Source: Janibacter terrae NBRC 107853 (GTDB taxonomy: Bacteria; Actinomycetota; Actinomycetes; Actinomycetales; Dermatophilaceae). Taken from it: a stretch of DNA of 64,000 nt. Shown piece by piece: positions 1 through 7,686 of the stretch (its first letter is position 1; each line of letters opens with the position of its first letter). The position numbers and the translations under genes were made by a program. The stretch lies in NCBI RefSeq assembly GCF_001591405.1, contig NZ_BCUV01000003.1, positions 264,517 to 328,516 on the forward strand. The letters run 5' to 3'. The notes below the pieces were generated by a model. The model saw nothing but the letters and a program-made list of their open reading frames with translations. It had not been told where the DNA came from and did no database searches.

Positions 1-335
1 ACGACGACGTGGACGACGAGCTGCGCTCGGCCGTGCAGGACGTCATCGGCGAAGAGCTCGAGGACGAGGACTACACCGGTGTCGTCGACGCGGTGATCCT
101 GTGGTGGCGCGACGGGGACGGTGACCTCACCGACGCGCTCGTAGACACCCTCGGCACGCTCGCGGAGGGGTCCTCGATCGTCCTCGTGACGCCGCGACCC
201 GGCCAGCAGGACGAGGTCGACCCGAGCGAGGTCGACGAGGCCGCCAAGACCGCGGGGCTGCACACCTCCGGGTCCGTCATGTGCTCCGAGGAGTGGGTCG
301 CGACCCGCCTCGCGGCACGCAAGGGTGCACGCTGA
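1..335 (+). CDS. DUF3052 family protein (5' truncated by window edge)
   Basis: The frame is open from the first bases and ends at TGA 333-335. The visible part contains VDAVILWWRDGDGDL and ends in TRLAARKGAR, matching from memory the C-terminal two thirds of the DUF3052 protein encoded beside ahpE in mycobacteria. Family members are about 140 residues, so roughly 30-45 N-terminal residues lie upstream of the window. The GTG at position 9 is probably internal, because the acidic residues before it fit the family. Function is unknown. The stop overlaps the proposed start of the peroxiredoxin gene, which suggests translational coupling. Confidence 0.8.
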   Translation, partial: DDVDDELRSAVQDVIGEELEDEDYTGVVDAVILWWRDGDGDLTDALVDTLGTLAEGSSIVLVTPRPGQQDEVDPSEVDEAAKTAGLHTSGSVMCSEEWVATRLAARKGAR

Positions 336-814
336 GCGCCCTCGCCGTCGGCGCCCACGCGCCCGACTTCACCCTGCGCGACCAGAACGGCCGCGACGTC
401 ACCCTCTCCGAGCACCTCGGCGAGCGGGCCGTCCTGCTCGTCTTCTACCCCTTCGCCTTCTCGGGCATCTGCACCGGCGAGCTCGGTGAGATCCGTGACG
501 ACCTGGGGCGCTTCGAGTCCGACCGGGTGACCACCTGGGCGATCTCGTGCGACCCGATGTTCAGCCTGCGGGCCTGGGCCGACCGGGAGGGCTACTTCTT
601 CCCGCTGCTGTCCGACTTCTGGCCGCACGGGGCGGTCGCCGACAGCTACGGCGTCCTCGACGAGGAGCGGGGGATGGCGCTGCGCGGGACCTTCCTCGTC
701 GGCCCCGACGCTCGGATCGCCTGGTCCCTCGTCAACCCCACCGGCCAGGCCCGGGATCTCAGCGGCTACCACGAGGCGCTCGCGGCACTCGGCCAGGACG
801 ATCAGCCGGCCTGA
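332..814 (+). CDS. ahpE: AhpE-type one-cysteine peroxiredoxin
   Basis: Thiol peroxidase that reduces peroxides and peroxynitrite in the cytosol. It shows the AhpE signatures GAHAPDFTLRDQNGRDV near the N-terminus, the peroxidatic cysteine in FSGICTGELGE, and LLSDFWPHGAVADSYGV. With a start at CTG 332 it is 160 residues, close to the family length of about 153. No ATG, GTG or TTG gives that length. CTG 332 overlaps the DUF3052 stop as CTGA and has AAGGG at 321-325. The alternative is an ATG at 281, which adds 17 unconserved residues and overlaps the upstream gene by 55 nt. Function is firm; the start is inferred. Confidence 0.9.
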   Translation: MSALAVGAHAPDFTLRDQNGRDVTLSEHLGERAVLLVFYPFAFSGICTGELGEIRDDLGRFESDRVTTWAISCDPMFSLRAWADREGYFFPLLSDFWPHGAVADSYGVLDEERGMALRGTFLVGPDARIAWSLVNPTGQARDLSGYHEALAALGQDDQPA

Positions 815-820
815 GGCAGG

Positions 821-826
821 TATCGT
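821..826 (+). promoter_or_regulatory. Leaderless -10 box (TATCGT) for dioxygenase gene
   Basis: TATCGT lies 8 nt before ATG 835 with no Shine-Dalgarno between. This is the TAnnnT-then-start spacing of actinobacterial leaderless transcripts. No convincing -35 is visible. Confidence 0.45.
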
Positions 827-834
827 CCGCCACC

Positions 835-1809
835 ATGAGCGACGACATCCTCGAGGTGGACCTGCTGGCCTTCGAGTCCGGGGACGGTGAGCGCGCCCGG
901 GCCGTCGTCGACGGCCTGATGACGTCGCTGGAGACCGGCTTCGTCTACGTCAGGCACGACCTGTCCGAGGACCTCATCGACTCCGCCTACGGGATGCTCG
1001 AGGAGTTCTTCTCCGCCGAGCGCGAGGTCAAGGAGCAGTTCGTCGCCCCCGGCACGCATGGCCAGACCGGCTACACGGGCCTGCTCGTCGAGACCGCGGC
1101 CACCGCCGACGTCGCGGACTGGAAGGAGATGCTCAACTGGGGTCCCTCGATCCCGGCCGGGCACCCGCTGCGCACGCGCTACCCGCACCGCTACCACGAC
1201 CCCGTGCTCCCGGAGTCGGCCGTCCCGGGCATCACCGAGACGCTCACGGCCTTCCACCGGTCGGTGGCCGACCTCCAGCGCCGCGTCCTGCGGATCATCG
1301 CCACCGGCGTGGGCGCGCACCCGGACTACTTCGAGAAGATGCTCGTCGACGGGCCCACGCTCTCCCGCGCGATCCACTACCCGGCGATGGAGTCCGCCCC
1401 GGACGCGCCGCACGTCTGGGCCGCCGAGCACGCCGACATCAACCTCATCACCGCGTTGCCCCGCGCCACCGCGGCCGGGCTGCAGGTGCGCCTGAAGGAC
1501 AGCGGGGAGTGGGTCGACGCCATCGCCCCCGAGGGCGGCGCGATCATCAACACCGGGCTCATGCTCGAGGTCGTCACCAACGGCGCCATCGAGCCGGGCA
1601 TCCACCGCGTCGTCGCCTCCCCCGGCCAGGACGGCGACCGGTACTCCGTGGTCCAGTTCACCCACCCGACGCCGTGGACCGTCCTCAGCCCGCTCGTGTC
1701 GACCGTGACGGACCAGACGCCGCAGCTGTTCTCGCCGATCAGCGCGGCCGACGCCCTCGACCTCGTCCTCTACGAGATCAACCTCATCGAGGACGCGCGG
1801 CGGCTCTGA
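835..1809 (+). CDS. Isopenicillin N synthase-like Fe(II)/2-oxoglutarate dioxygenase
   Basis: A 324-residue protein of the IPNS/2OG-Fe(II) oxygenase family. The iron facial triad is visible: HxD in AAEHADINLITAL (about residue 201) and the distal His in GIHRVVASP (about 263). RYSVVQFTHP follows and supplies the RxS that usually binds the 2-oxoglutarate carboxylate. The N-terminal DIxN-like region (VDLLAFESGD, then TGFVYVRHDL) also fits. The substrate cannot be deduced; relatives act in antibiotic, ethylene or amino-acid oxidation. No biosynthetic neighbours are present, so a housekeeping or detoxifying role is possible. The start is ATG 835, 21 nt after ahpE. Confidence 0.8.
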   Translation: MSDDILEVDLLAFESGDGERARAVVDGLMTSLETGFVYVRHDLSEDLIDSAYGMLEEFFSAEREVKEQFVAPGTHGQTGYTGLLVETAATADVADWKEMLNWGPSIPAGHPLRTRYPHRYHDPVLPESAVPGITETLTAFHRSVADLQRRVLRIIATGVGAHPDYFEKMLVDGPTLSRAIHYPAMESAPDAPHVWAAEHADINLITALPRATAAGLQVRLKDSGEWVDAIAPEGGAIINTGLMLEVVTNGAIEPGIHRVVASPGQDGDRYSVVQFTHPTPWTVLSPLVSTVTDQTPQLFSPISAADALDLVLYEINLIEDARRL

Positions 1810-1873
1810 CGCACGACGTCCTCGAGGGCGGCGTCGGCCTGACACAATGACGGCCGGCGCAGTGAGGCGCCGG

Positions 1874-1946
1874 GGGCCTGTAGCTCAGGTGGTAGAGCAC
1901 CGCGTTTACACCGCGGGTGTCGTCGGTTCGAGCCCGGCCGGGCCCA
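1874..1946 (+). tRNA. tRNA-Val (anticodon TAC)
   Basis: A 73-nt cloverleaf. The acceptor arm GGGCCTG pairs with CGGGCCC and is followed by discriminator A at 1946. The D-arm is TAGCTCAGGTGGTAGAGC, the anticodon stem CCGCG/CGCGG encloses loop TTTACAC (anticodon TAC, valine), and the T-arm carries GGTTCGAGCC. CCA is not encoded. The next gene starts at 1948, one base after the tRNA. Confidence 0.95.
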
Positions 1947-1947
1947 C

Positions 1948-2811
1948 ATGGAGACCATCCGGTTGCGGCACGTCCTCACGGCGCTCGAGGAGATGTACCC
2001 GGTCGACACCGCCCAGTCGTGGGACAGGGTCGGCCTCGTCACCGGTGACCCCGAGCAGCCCGTCCGGCGGATCCACGCCGCCGTCGACCCCACCCTCGAG
2101 GTCATCGAGGAGGCCCGCGAGGCCGGGGCCGACCTGCTCGTCACGCACCACCCCCTGCTGCTGCGCGGCGTGCACTCCGTCGCCACGACGAGCGCGAAGG
2201 GAGCGGCCGTCACCTCCCTCGTCGTCGGCGACGTCGCGCTCTACGTGGCCCACACCAACGCCGACGTCGCCGAGCCCGGCGTCAACACCGCCCTCGCGGC
2301 GGCGTGCGGCCTGACCGCCACCGAGCCGCTCACGCTCGAGGAGGGGCGGGCCATGGGGCGGGTCGGCGACCTGCCCGCGGAGGTCTCCCTCGCCCAGTTC
2401 GCCCGGTCCCTGGCGGCGGCGCTCCCGCCCGCACCGGCGGGGATCCGGGTCTCCGGGCCGGCCGACGGACGGGTCCGCCGCGTGGCCCTGCTCGGCGGTG
2501 CCGGCGACGGGCTCGTCGACGCGGCCGCGGCGGCCGGGGCCGACGTCTACGTGACCTCCGACCTCCGCCACCACCCGGCCCTCGAGGCCCGGGAGGACGC
2601 GACGACGCGGGGCGGCACCCCCTTCCTCGTCGACGCCGGCCACTGGGCGACCGAGTCGCTGTGGCTGGGGGAGATGCTCACCCGGCTCGGGGAGTCGCTC
2701 GCGGCCGCCGGGGGCGACGTGGTTGGGTTGGAGACCCACGTGAGCACCATCTGCACCGACCCGTGGAGCTTCACCGTCGGCGCACGACCCGACCAAGGAG
2801 ACCCGCAGTGA
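1948..2811 (+). CDS. Nif3-like dinuclear metal centre protein
   Basis: Nif3/YbgI/YqfO family, 287 residues. Metal ligands are recognisable: the HH pair in LVTHHPLLLRG (about residue 69), His in VAHTNADVA (about 98) and the C-terminal DAGHWATESLWLGEM with His and Glu. The family forms a hexameric toroid with two metals per subunit; some members are called GTP cyclohydrolase-like, but the role is unsettled. ATG 1948 is the start because METIRLRHVLTALEEMYP matches the family N-terminus. It lies 1 nt beyond the tRNA-Val 3' end, leaving no room for a Shine-Dalgarno outside the tRNA. The stop overlaps the next gene as GTGA. Confidence 0.88.
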   Translation: METIRLRHVLTALEEMYPVDTAQSWDRVGLVTGDPEQPVRRIHAAVDPTLEVIEEAREAGADLLVTHHPLLLRGVHSVATTSAKGAAVTSLVVGDVALYVAHTNADVAEPGVNTALAAACGLTATEPLTLEEGRAMGRVGDLPAEVSLAQFARSLAAALPPAPAGIRVSGPADGRVRRVALLGGAGDGLVDAAAAAGADVYVTSDLRHHPALEAREDATTRGGTPFLVDAGHWATESLWLGEMLTRLGESLAAAGGDVVGLETHVSTICTDPWSFTVGARPDQGDPQ

Positions 2812-3545
2812 AGGCAGACCCCTTCGTCCAGGCCCGGCTGCTGAAGCTGCAGGCGCTCGACACGCGCCTGCAGCAGATCGACCACGCCCGAGGCCGCGTG
2901 CCCCAGATCGCCGCCCTCAAGGAGGCGAGCGCCCGGCTGCAGACCGTCTCCGACGACGTCGTGCGCGTCGAGACGGGCCTGTCCGACATCCGCCGTGAGG
3001 TCGAGCGCGCCGAGTCCGACGTGCAGCAGGTGCGCGACCGCACCGCCCGCAACCAGGCTCGGCTCGACGCCGGCCAGGGCACGCCCAAGGACCTCACGGC
3101 GATGCAGCACGAGCTCGAGTCCCTCGCCCGGCGCCAGGCCGAGCTGGAGGACGTCGAGATCGAGGTCATGGAGCGCCAGGAGGGCGCCGAGGCCCGTCTC
3201 GCCGAGCTGACGAGCGCCCGCGAGGAGGCCCAGGCCGAGGTCGACCGGCTGACCGCCGAGCGCGACGCCGCGCTGGCCGAGCTCGACGCCGAGCGCGCGA
3301 GCGTGTCCGCGCCCCGCGCGGAGCTGACCGGCAGCATCGACGACCCGCTGCTCGCCCTGTACGACCGGATCCGTGCATCCTCGGGCGGCCTGGGCGCTGC
3401 CGAGTTCCAGCAGGGCCGCTGCGGCGGGTGCCGGCTCGAGCTGAACCCGGTCGACCGGGCCGCGATCGAGAAGGCGGCGTCCAACGAGGTCGTCCGTTGC
3501 GAGGAGTGCGGCCGCATCCTCGTGCGCACGCACTCCGACGACTGA
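2808..3545 (+). CDS. Coiled-coil protein with C-terminal C4 zinc ribbon
   Basis: A 245-residue protein. Residues ~10-190 are charged, heptad-rich helix. The C-terminus carries two CxxC pairs, CGGCRLELNP (about residue 205) and VVRCEECGRIL (about 228), the zf-RING_7 type ribbon. In many actinobacteria it sits between the Nif3-like gene and an RNase H/phosphatase gene, as here, and a nucleic-acid-binding role has been suggested. GTG 2808 overlaps the Nif3 stop by 4 nt, so coupled translation is likely. The exact function is unknown. Confidence 0.85.
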   Translation: MKADPFVQARLLKLQALDTRLQQIDHARGRVPQIAALKEASARLQTVSDDVVRVETGLSDIRREVERAESDVQQVRDRTARNQARLDAGQGTPKDLTAMQHELESLARRQAELEDVEIEVMERQEGAEARLAELTSAREEAQAEVDRLTAERDAALAELDAERASVSAPRAELTGSIDDPLLALYDRIRASSGGLGAAEFQQGRCGGCRLELNPVDRAAIEKAASNEVVRCEECGRILVRTHSDD

Positions 3546-4666
3546 TGGGGCGCGCCCTCCGCGTCGAGGCCGACGGCGGGTCCCGGGGCAACCCCGGTGT
3601 CGCCGGCTACGGCGCACTCGTGCGGGACGAGGGCGGCACCGTGCTCGTGGAGCTGGCGGCGCCCCTGGGCACGGCCAGCAACAACGTCGCCGAGTACCGC
3701 GGCATGCTCGCGGGACTCGCTGCGGCGCACCGGATCTGCCCCGACGCGGACGTCGTCGTGGCGATGGACTCCAAGCTCGTCGTCGAGCAGATGTCGGGCC
3801 GGTGGAAGATCAAGCACCCCGACATGCGCGAGCTGGCGCTGCAGGGGCGGGACCTCGTCCAGCAGATCACCCGGGCCGGGGGGTCGGTCGAGTTCACCTG
3901 GGTCCCGCGGGCCGACAACGCCGATGCCGACGCGCTGTCCAACCGCGGCATGGACGGCGAGCACGTCGAGGACCACCACGGCAGCGAGCAGGCGGGTGAC
4001 GACCTCTCCCCGTCCCGCGACGGGGAGCAGGAGCCGGTGCGCCCGCGCGCCGGACGCGGTGAGGCGACCCGGGTCGTCCTCGTGCGCCACGGCGTCACCG
4101 AGCTCACCGAGCAGTCCCGCATCGACGGTCGCGGCGGCCTCGACCCGGGCCTCACCGACGCCGGCCGGGCGCAGGCGGTCCGGGCGGGCGAGCTCGTCGC
4201 CGAGCTGGTCGGTGACGCCGAGGTCCGCGTCATCACCTCCGACCTGGCCCGGGCCCGGCAGACCGGTGGTGTCATCGCCGACCGTCTCGGCGTGACCCCG
4301 CAGGCGGACCCGGCCTGGGACGAGCAGTCCTTCGGCGACTGGGACGGGCAGGCCGTCACCGACCTCATCGCCGCCCACCGCGAGGACTTCCGCGCGCTGC
4401 GCGAGGACCCCGGCTACGCCCGACCGGGCGGGGAGTCGCACACGCAGATGGCCGAACGCGTCCTCGCGGCCTGGGAGGCGGTCGTCGCCGGAGGCGGCAC
4501 GGTCGTCATCGCCTCGCACCGCAAACCCATCCTCGTCGTCCTCGCCCACGTCCTCGGCCTGCCGCACGAGCGGCTCTGGCGCATCGCCGGCAGCCCGGGC
4601 TCGCTGACGGCCGTCGAGGCCTGGCCCGGTGGTGAGGCCGTCGTGGCCTTCACCAACCGCACGTGA
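3545..4666 (+). CDS. Bifunctional RNase H / acid phosphatase
   Basis: A 373-residue fusion. The N-terminal ~1-135 is an RNase HI-like domain with DGGSRGNPG, Glu in AEYRGML, Asp in AMDSKLVVEQM and Asp in ADALSNRGMD, the four acidic catalytic residues. An acidic linker (~140-175) leads to a histidine-phosphatase domain starting VVLVRHGVTELT (RHG phosphohistidine) with the second His in IASHRKP. The layout matches mycobacterial Rv2228c, where the phosphatase half is CobC/phosphoglycerate-mutase-like. It would remove RNA from RNA:DNA hybrids; the phosphatase substrate is uncertain. ATG 3545 shares its A with the upstream stop. Confidence 0.9.
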   Translation: MGRALRVEADGGSRGNPGVAGYGALVRDEGGTVLVELAAPLGTASNNVAEYRGMLAGLAAAHRICPDADVVVAMDSKLVVEQMSGRWKIKHPDMRELALQGRDLVQQITRAGGSVEFTWVPRADNADADALSNRGMDGEHVEDHHGSEQAGDDLSPSRDGEQEPVRPRAGRGEATRVVLVRHGVTELTEQSRIDGRGGLDPGLTDAGRAQAVRAGELVAELVGDAEVRVITSDLARARQTGGVIADRLGVTPQADPAWDEQSFGDWDGQAVTDLIAAHREDFRALREDPGYARPGGESHTQMAERVLAAWEAVVAGGGTVVIASHRKPILVVLAHVLGLPHERLWRIAGSPGSLTAVEAWPGGEAVVAFTNRT

Positions 4667-5210
4667 GGAGCGGGACATCACCGACCTGCCCACCTGGCTG
4701 ACCGCGTCCGGCCTCATCGGTGCAGCGCTCTTCGGCCTGCTGTCCGCCTTCTTCCCACCGCTCAACGCCGAGATCTATGCCCTCGCCGCGCCGGTGATCT
4801 TCCCCGACTCATGGCTGCTGCACGTCACCGTCATGACGATCGGGCTCGTCGCGGGCAAGATGACCCACTTCGTGGCGGCGGCGAAGGGAGCGGAGGCGTA
4901 CACCCGTCGTCGGGAGGAGAAGGAGGCCCGGGAGGCACAGGTGGAGCGCACGCCTCCCGGCCCGGTCCGCGCGCGCCTCACCCGGTGGAGCAGGGCGATG
5001 ATCGACGTCCTCGACCGTCCGCGGCTGGGCCCGCTCGTCCTGCTTGCCAGCTCGGGCATCGGCTTCCCGCCGCTCGCCGTGGTCACCGTCGCGGCCGGCA
5101 TCAAGCGGCTCAACATCGTGCTCTTCCTCGTCGTCACGACGGCCGGGTGCCTCCTGCGGTTCCTGGCGACGTCGTGGCTCGTCAGCCGCGGCATCGACCT
5201 CGGCCACTGA
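4629..5210 (+). CDS. Multi-pass membrane protein, DedA/VTT-like
   Basis: Up to 193 residues with four probable membrane segments: LIGAALFGLLSAFFPP, VTVMTIGLVAGKM, LVLLASSGIGFPPLAVV and IVLFLVVTTAGCLLRFL. A charged cytosolic loop (RRREEKEAREAQ) separates the pairs. GFPPLAVVTVAAG recalls SNARE-associated/DedA proteins, so a transport or lipid role is guessed from resemblance only. Starting at GTG 4629 or 4632 overlaps the RNase H gene by about 37 nt. GAGGAG at 4665-4670 is 6 nt before an in-frame ATC at 4677, which may be the true start. Confidence 0.65.
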   Translation: MVRPSWPSPTAREERDITDLPTWLTASGLIGAALFGLLSAFFPPLNAEIYALAAPVIFPDSWLLHVTVMTIGLVAGKMTHFVAAAKGAEAYTRRREEKEAREAQVERTPPGPVRARLTRWSRAMIDVLDRPRLGPLVLLASSGIGFPPLAVVTVAAGIKRLNIVLFLVVTTAGCLLRFLATSWLVSRGIDLGH

Positions 5211-5257
5211 GCGTCTCGGGTCCTGACCCCGTGTGCGTCGACGGTGGTCCCGGAACC

Positions 5258-5263
5258 TAACCT
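5258..5263 (+). promoter_or_regulatory. Leaderless -10 box (TAACCT) for rhodanese gene
   Basis: TAACCT is followed by 7 nt and then ATG 5271. No Shine-Dalgarno lies between, so a leaderless transcript is likely. Confidence 0.45.
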
Positions 5264-5270
5264 GTCCGTC

Positions 5271-5681
5271 ATGACCCCGCCCGCAGACCTCACCCCCCAG
5301 CAGGCGTGGGAGCGACTCGGCAGCGACCCGCACGCGGTCCTCGTCGACGTGCGCACCCGCGCCGAGTGGTCCTTCGTCGGACTCCCCGACCTCACCGCTC
5401 TCGGCAAGCAGGTCATCCCCATCGAGTGGACGACCTTCCCCGAGGGCGCGCCCAACCACGCCTTCCTCGACGAGCTCCGGGCGAGCGTGCCGACCGAGGC
5501 GCCGGTCCTCTTCCTCTGCCGCTCGGGTGCCCGTTCGGCGGCCGCCCAGGTCGCCGCCGCCGCTGCCGGCTACGCCGAGGCGATCAACGTGCGCGAGGGC
5601 TTCGAGGGTGAGCTGGACGCGCGCGGCCACCGCGCGGTCAACGGCTGGAAGCAGGCCGGTCTGCCGTGGAGGCAGGGGTGA
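5271..5681 (+). CDS. Rhodanese-domain sulfurtransferase
   Basis: A single-domain rhodanese of 136 residues. VLVDVRTRAEWSFVG begins the fold and the active-site loop is FLCRSGARSAAA (Cys near residue 83), the persulfide-carrying cysteine. The gene overlaps metZ as GTGA, so it may supply or handle sulfane sulfur next to O-succinylhomoserine sulfhydrylation; that link is inferred from position. ATG 5271 is chosen because of the leaderless promoter. An upstream GTG at 5244 would add residues without family support. Confidence 0.85.
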   Translation: MTPPADLTPQQAWERLGSDPHAVLVDVRTRAEWSFVGLPDLTALGKQVIPIEWTTFPEGAPNHAFLDELRASVPTEAPVLFLCRSGARSAAAQVAAAAAGYAEAINVREGFEGELDARGHRAVNGWKQAGLPWRQG

Positions 5682-6895
5682 GCGCGGCCCCCTTCGGCCC
5701 GGGCAACCCGCGGCCCTACCTCGACCCGGAGGGGTTGTCCCCGCAGACCCTCGCCGTGCGCGGCGGGCAGGCCCGCACGACCTTCGACGAGACCTCCGAG
5801 GCGCTCTTCCTGACCTCCGGCTTCGTCTACGGCAGCGCCGAGGAGGCCGAGGCAGCCTTCACCGACGAGGTCGAGAAGTTCGTCTACTCGCGCTACGGCA
5901 ACCCGACCGTCGCGATGCTCGAGGAGCGGCTGCGGCTGCTCGAGGGCGCCGAGGCCGCGTACGCGACCGCCTCCGGCATGTCCGCGGTCTTCACCGCCCT
6001 GGCGGCGCTGCTGGGGAAGGGGGACCGCCTGGTCTCCTCGCGCGGGCTCTTCGGCAGCTGCTTCGTCATCGTCGACGAGATCCTCCCGCGCTGGGGTGTC
6101 GAGACCGTCCTCGTCGACGGCCCCGACCTCGACCAGTGGCGCGAGGCGCTCTCCGAGCCGACGACCGCGGTCTTCTTCGAGACGCCGAGCAACCCGATGC
6201 AGGAGCTCGTCGACATCGCCGCGGTCAGCGAGCTGGCGCACGCCGCCGGCGCCCAGGTCGTCGTCGACAACGTCTTCGGCACCCCGGTCTTCTCCCGGCC
6301 CCTCGAGCACGGCGCCGACATCGTCGTGTACTCCGCGACCAAGCACATCGACGGCCAGGGACGGGTGCTCGGCGGCGCGATCCTCGGGCCGCAGGACTAC
6401 ATCGACGGGCCGGTCAAGAACCTCATCCGGCACACCGGGCCGTCGCTGTCGCCCTTCAACGCCTGGGTGCTCCTCAAGGGGCTGGAGACGATGGACCTGC
6501 GCGTGCGGCGCATGGCCGAGTCCTCGCTCACCGTGGCGCGTGCCCTGCAGGAGCACCCCCGGATCCGGCGCGTGGTCCACCCGTGGCTGCCCGGGCACCC
6601 GCAGCACGAGCTCGCCCAGCGGCAGATGAGCGGTGGCGGCACCGTCGTGACCTTCGACGTCGTCGGGGCCAAGGCGGAGGCCTTCGCGGTGATGAACGCC
6701 CTGCGCACCGTCGACATCTCCAACAACCTCGGGGACTCGAAGTCGCTCATCACCCATCCGGCGACGACGACGCACCGCCGGATGGGCGAGGAGGCGCGAG
6801 CGGCGATCGGCATCACCGACGCGACCCTGCGCATCTCCATCGGCCTCGAGTCCGCCGACGACCTCGTCGCCGACCTGCGTCGCGCCCTGGGCTGA
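5678..6895 (+). CDS. metZ: O-succinylhomoserine sulfhydrylase
   Basis: PLP enzyme that makes homocysteine from O-succinylhomoserine and sulfide (direct sulfhydrylation in methionine synthesis). It has 405 residues and the Cys/Met-metabolism fold: YSRYGNPTVAMLEERL, ASGMSAVF, SNPMQELVDI, VVDNVFGTP and the PLP lysine in YSATKHIDGQGRVLGG. The latter segment and LSPFNAWVLLKGLETM are typical of MetZ rather than cystathionine synthase. GTG 5678 overlaps the rhodanese stop and has GGAGG at 5668-5672. An upstream GTG at 5666 is in frame but lacks that spacing. Confidence 0.9.
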   Translation: MSAAPFGPGNPRPYLDPEGLSPQTLAVRGGQARTTFDETSEALFLTSGFVYGSAEEAEAAFTDEVEKFVYSRYGNPTVAMLEERLRLLEGAEAAYATASGMSAVFTALAALLGKGDRLVSSRGLFGSCFVIVDEILPRWGVETVLVDGPDLDQWREALSEPTTAVFFETPSNPMQELVDIAAVSELAHAAGAQVVVDNVFGTPVFSRPLEHGADIVVYSATKHIDGQGRVLGGAILGPQDYIDGPVKNLIRHTGPSLSPFNAWVLLKGLETMDLRVRRMAESSLTVARALQEHPRIRRVVHPWLPGHPQHELAQRQMSGGGTVVTFDVVGAKAEAFAVMNALRTVDISNNLGDSKSLITHPATTTHRRMGEEARAAIGITDATLRISIGLESADDLVADLRRALG

Positions 6896-6900
6896 CGACC

Positions 6901-7647
6901 GTGCTCGTGCTGCTGCCCCCGTCGGAGTCCAAGGCCGGCCGTTCCCGCGGCAAGGCGCTGGACCTCCCTTCGCTCTCCTACCCGGACCTCGCGGGGCATC
7001 GTCGACAGGTGCTCGACGCCGTGGCCGCGGTGAGCGCCAGGGAGGACGCCCACGAGGTCCTCGGGGTCAGCCCCAACCTCGTCGAGGAGGTGGCGCGCAA
7101 CACGGCCCTCACCACTGCCCCGGCGCCGCCGGCGGCGGAGGTCTACACCGGCGTGCTCTACGACGCGCTCGACCTCGGCGACCTGACCCCCGGCCAGCGG
7201 CGCCGGGCCAACCGGTGGTTGGTGGTCGTCTCGGCGCTCTTCGGCGCGGTCCACCCCGACGACCGCATCCCGCCGTACCGGCTGTCGATGGCGGTCAACC
7301 TGCCCGGGATCGGCCCGCTCGCGGGACACTGGCGCGAGGCCCTCGCCGCCGAGCTGACCGCCGCGGCGGGCACCGGGCTCGTCGTCGACTGCCGCTCCAG
7401 CACCTACGTCGCGGCGTGGGTACCGAGCGGCGCGACCGCCGAGCGGTGGGTGCAGATCCGGGTGCCCGGCGCGACCCACATGGCCAAGCACACCCGAGGT
7501 CTCGTCGCCCGGCACCTGCTCGGGGTCGACCGCGAGCCGCGCACGCCCCGGGCGCTGGCCGCGGCGCTGGCACCGGCCTTCGACGTGGAGCTGCACGAAC
7601 CCGCCGGACCCGGACGACCCTGGGTGCTCGACACGACGGCTCGGTGA
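6901..7647 (+). CDS. yaaA: YaaA-family peroxide stress protein
   Basis: A 248-residue DUF328/UPF0246 protein. The hallmark LLPPSESK is at the N-terminus, followed by YTGVLYDALD, LVVVSALFGAVHPDDRIPPY and a C-terminal MAKHTRGLVARHLL. In E. coli YaaA limits free iron during peroxide stress and binds DNA; the mechanism in actinobacteria is not known. GTG 6901 begins 5 nt after metZ, giving VLVLLPPSESK in register with the family. Confidence 0.88.
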   Translation: MLVLLPPSESKAGRSRGKALDLPSLSYPDLAGHRRQVLDAVAAVSAREDAHEVLGVSPNLVEEVARNTALTTAPAPPAAEVYTGVLYDALDLGDLTPGQRRRANRWLVVVSALFGAVHPDDRIPPYRLSMAVNLPGIGPLAGHWREALAAELTAAAGTGLVVDCRSSTYVAAWVPSGATAERWVQIRVPGATHMAKHTRGLVARHLLGVDREPRTPRALAAALAPAFDVELHEPAGPGRPWVLDTTAR

Positions 7648-7673
7648 CCCGGGCCGTCGGCGGGTTCGCCATC

Positions 7674-7679
7674 TAGGGT
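7674..7679 (+). promoter_or_regulatory. Leaderless -10 box (TAGGGT) for RNB ribonuclease
   Basis: TAGGGT lies 7 nt before ATG 7687 with no Shine-Dalgarno between, the spacing of a leaderless promoter. Confidence 0.45.
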
Positions 7680-7686
7680 GGCGAGC

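Noticed and set aside
5630..5680. SAM riboswitch or other leader control before metZ
   Set aside because: metZ overlaps the rhodanese gene, leaving no untranslated leader.
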